Shown piece by piece: positions 63,937 through 64,000 of a stretch of 64,000 nucleotides of DNA. Position numbers and translations under genes: made by a program. Position 1 is the stretch's first letter. Every line of letters begins with the position of its first letter. The DNA is from Streptomyces chrestomyceticus JCM 4735 (GTDB lineage: Bacteria > Actinomycetota > Actinomycetes > Streptomycetales > Streptomycetaceae), in assembly GCF_003865135.1 (NCBI RefSeq), contig NZ_BHZC01000001.1:9114001-9178000 (forward strand). Direction: 5' to 3'. The notes below the pieces were generated by a model that did no database searches, was not told the origin of the DNA, and was given only the letters and a program-made list of their open reading frames with translations.

Positions 63937-64000
63937 GTGGTATCGCCGGAGTGTCCGATAAAAGGAGCTTCGGTGACGCATCGGCGATTGCCGGACAGCG
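63937..64000 (+). CDS. 5' end of a gene cut by the window edge
   Basis: GTG 63937 has GGAGG six bases upstream and opens a frame reading 'MVSPECPIKGASVTHRRLPDS' to the edge. A second in-frame GTG at 63973 has AAAGGAG and may be the true start. The first residues do not resemble the usual CysN start, so I do not name it, although CysN or an APS kinase is expected here from context. Confidence 0.5.
   Translation, partial: MVSPECPIKGASVTHRRLPDS

Overview
The window is about 72% G+C, with GTG/TTG starts, AGGAG-type ribosome binding sites, SARP, LAL and StrR-like regulators and TTA-bearing regulatory genes. All of this points to a Streptomyces chromosome (inference from composition and gene families). 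I see no rRNA, tRNA, transposase, CRISPR array or phage module. The only possible injection-system trace is a short DUF4255-like remnant.

Region 1 (1-12 kb) looks like a low-oxygen and nitrite island. It holds a pyridoxamine-oxidase-fold protein, a tandem universal stress protein, pyruvate formate-lyase (pflB) with its activase (pflA), a sirohydrochlorin chelatase and a fused NirB-NirD nitrite reductase. Two small secreted proteins, a sulfotransferase-like protein and a TPR protein follow. At 12.5-14.3 kb three truncated genes abut: an SGNH hydrolase, an FAD monooxygenase and a regulator C-terminus. Region 2 (14.5-21.7 kb) carries a LAL regulator, a LuxR-type regulator beside the DUF4255-like remnant, a membrane protein, a DDAH-like hydrolase, a cyclase-family amidohydrolase and a DUF4239 protein.

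Region 3 (21.9-36.6 kb) is a phosphonate cluster. A tightly overlapped minus-strand operon encodes PEP mutase, phosphonopyruvate decarboxylase, an iron-type alcohol dehydrogenase and a hydroxyethylphosphonate dioxygenase. It continues with a PhpE-like dehydrogenase and an aminotransferase, which together predict PEP -> phosphonopyruvate -> phosphonoacetaldehyde -> 2-hydroxyethylphosphonate -> hydroxymethylphosphonate -> aminomethylphosphonate. The operon also holds a YqcI/YcgG protein (a family with haem-dependent guanidine N-hydroxylases), an NDK-like protein, two FemAB/GNAT-like ligases, a nucleotidyltransferase and an exporter. A divergent ATP-grasp ligase faces it. The predicted product is a phosphonopeptide of the argolaphos type (aminomethylphosphonate plus N-hydroxyarginine).

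Region 4 (36.7-48.1 kb) has a Nudix hydrolase, a LuxR-type regulator and two large SARP regulators. Between the SARPs lies a polyprenyl synthase / latex-clearing-protein-like oxygenase pair. Region 5 (48.2 kb to the end) is a second cluster, cut by the window edge. It contains an MFS transporter, an amidinotransferase-fold enzyme, an FAD enzyme, a sulfatase-fold protein, a StrR-like activator with two TTA codons and a B12-type radical SAM protein. It also contains two sulfotransferases, a methyltransferase, a ferritin-like protein, a GyrB ATPase/transducer module joined to a methyltransferase, adenine phosphoribosyltransferase and CysD. This set matches what I know of 5'-O-sulfamoyl nucleoside pathways (nucleocidin, ascamycin): APRT for the nucleoside side, CysD for activated sulfate, and sulfotransferases, sulfatase-fold protein, amidinotransferase and radical SAM enzyme for tailoring. 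The GyrB-methyltransferase protein has no counterpart that I recognise.

Several genes (12.87, 25.2, 28.65 and 59.72 kb) show apparent single-base indels in or near short G/C runs. Sequencing error should be excluded before any biological meaning is given to them.
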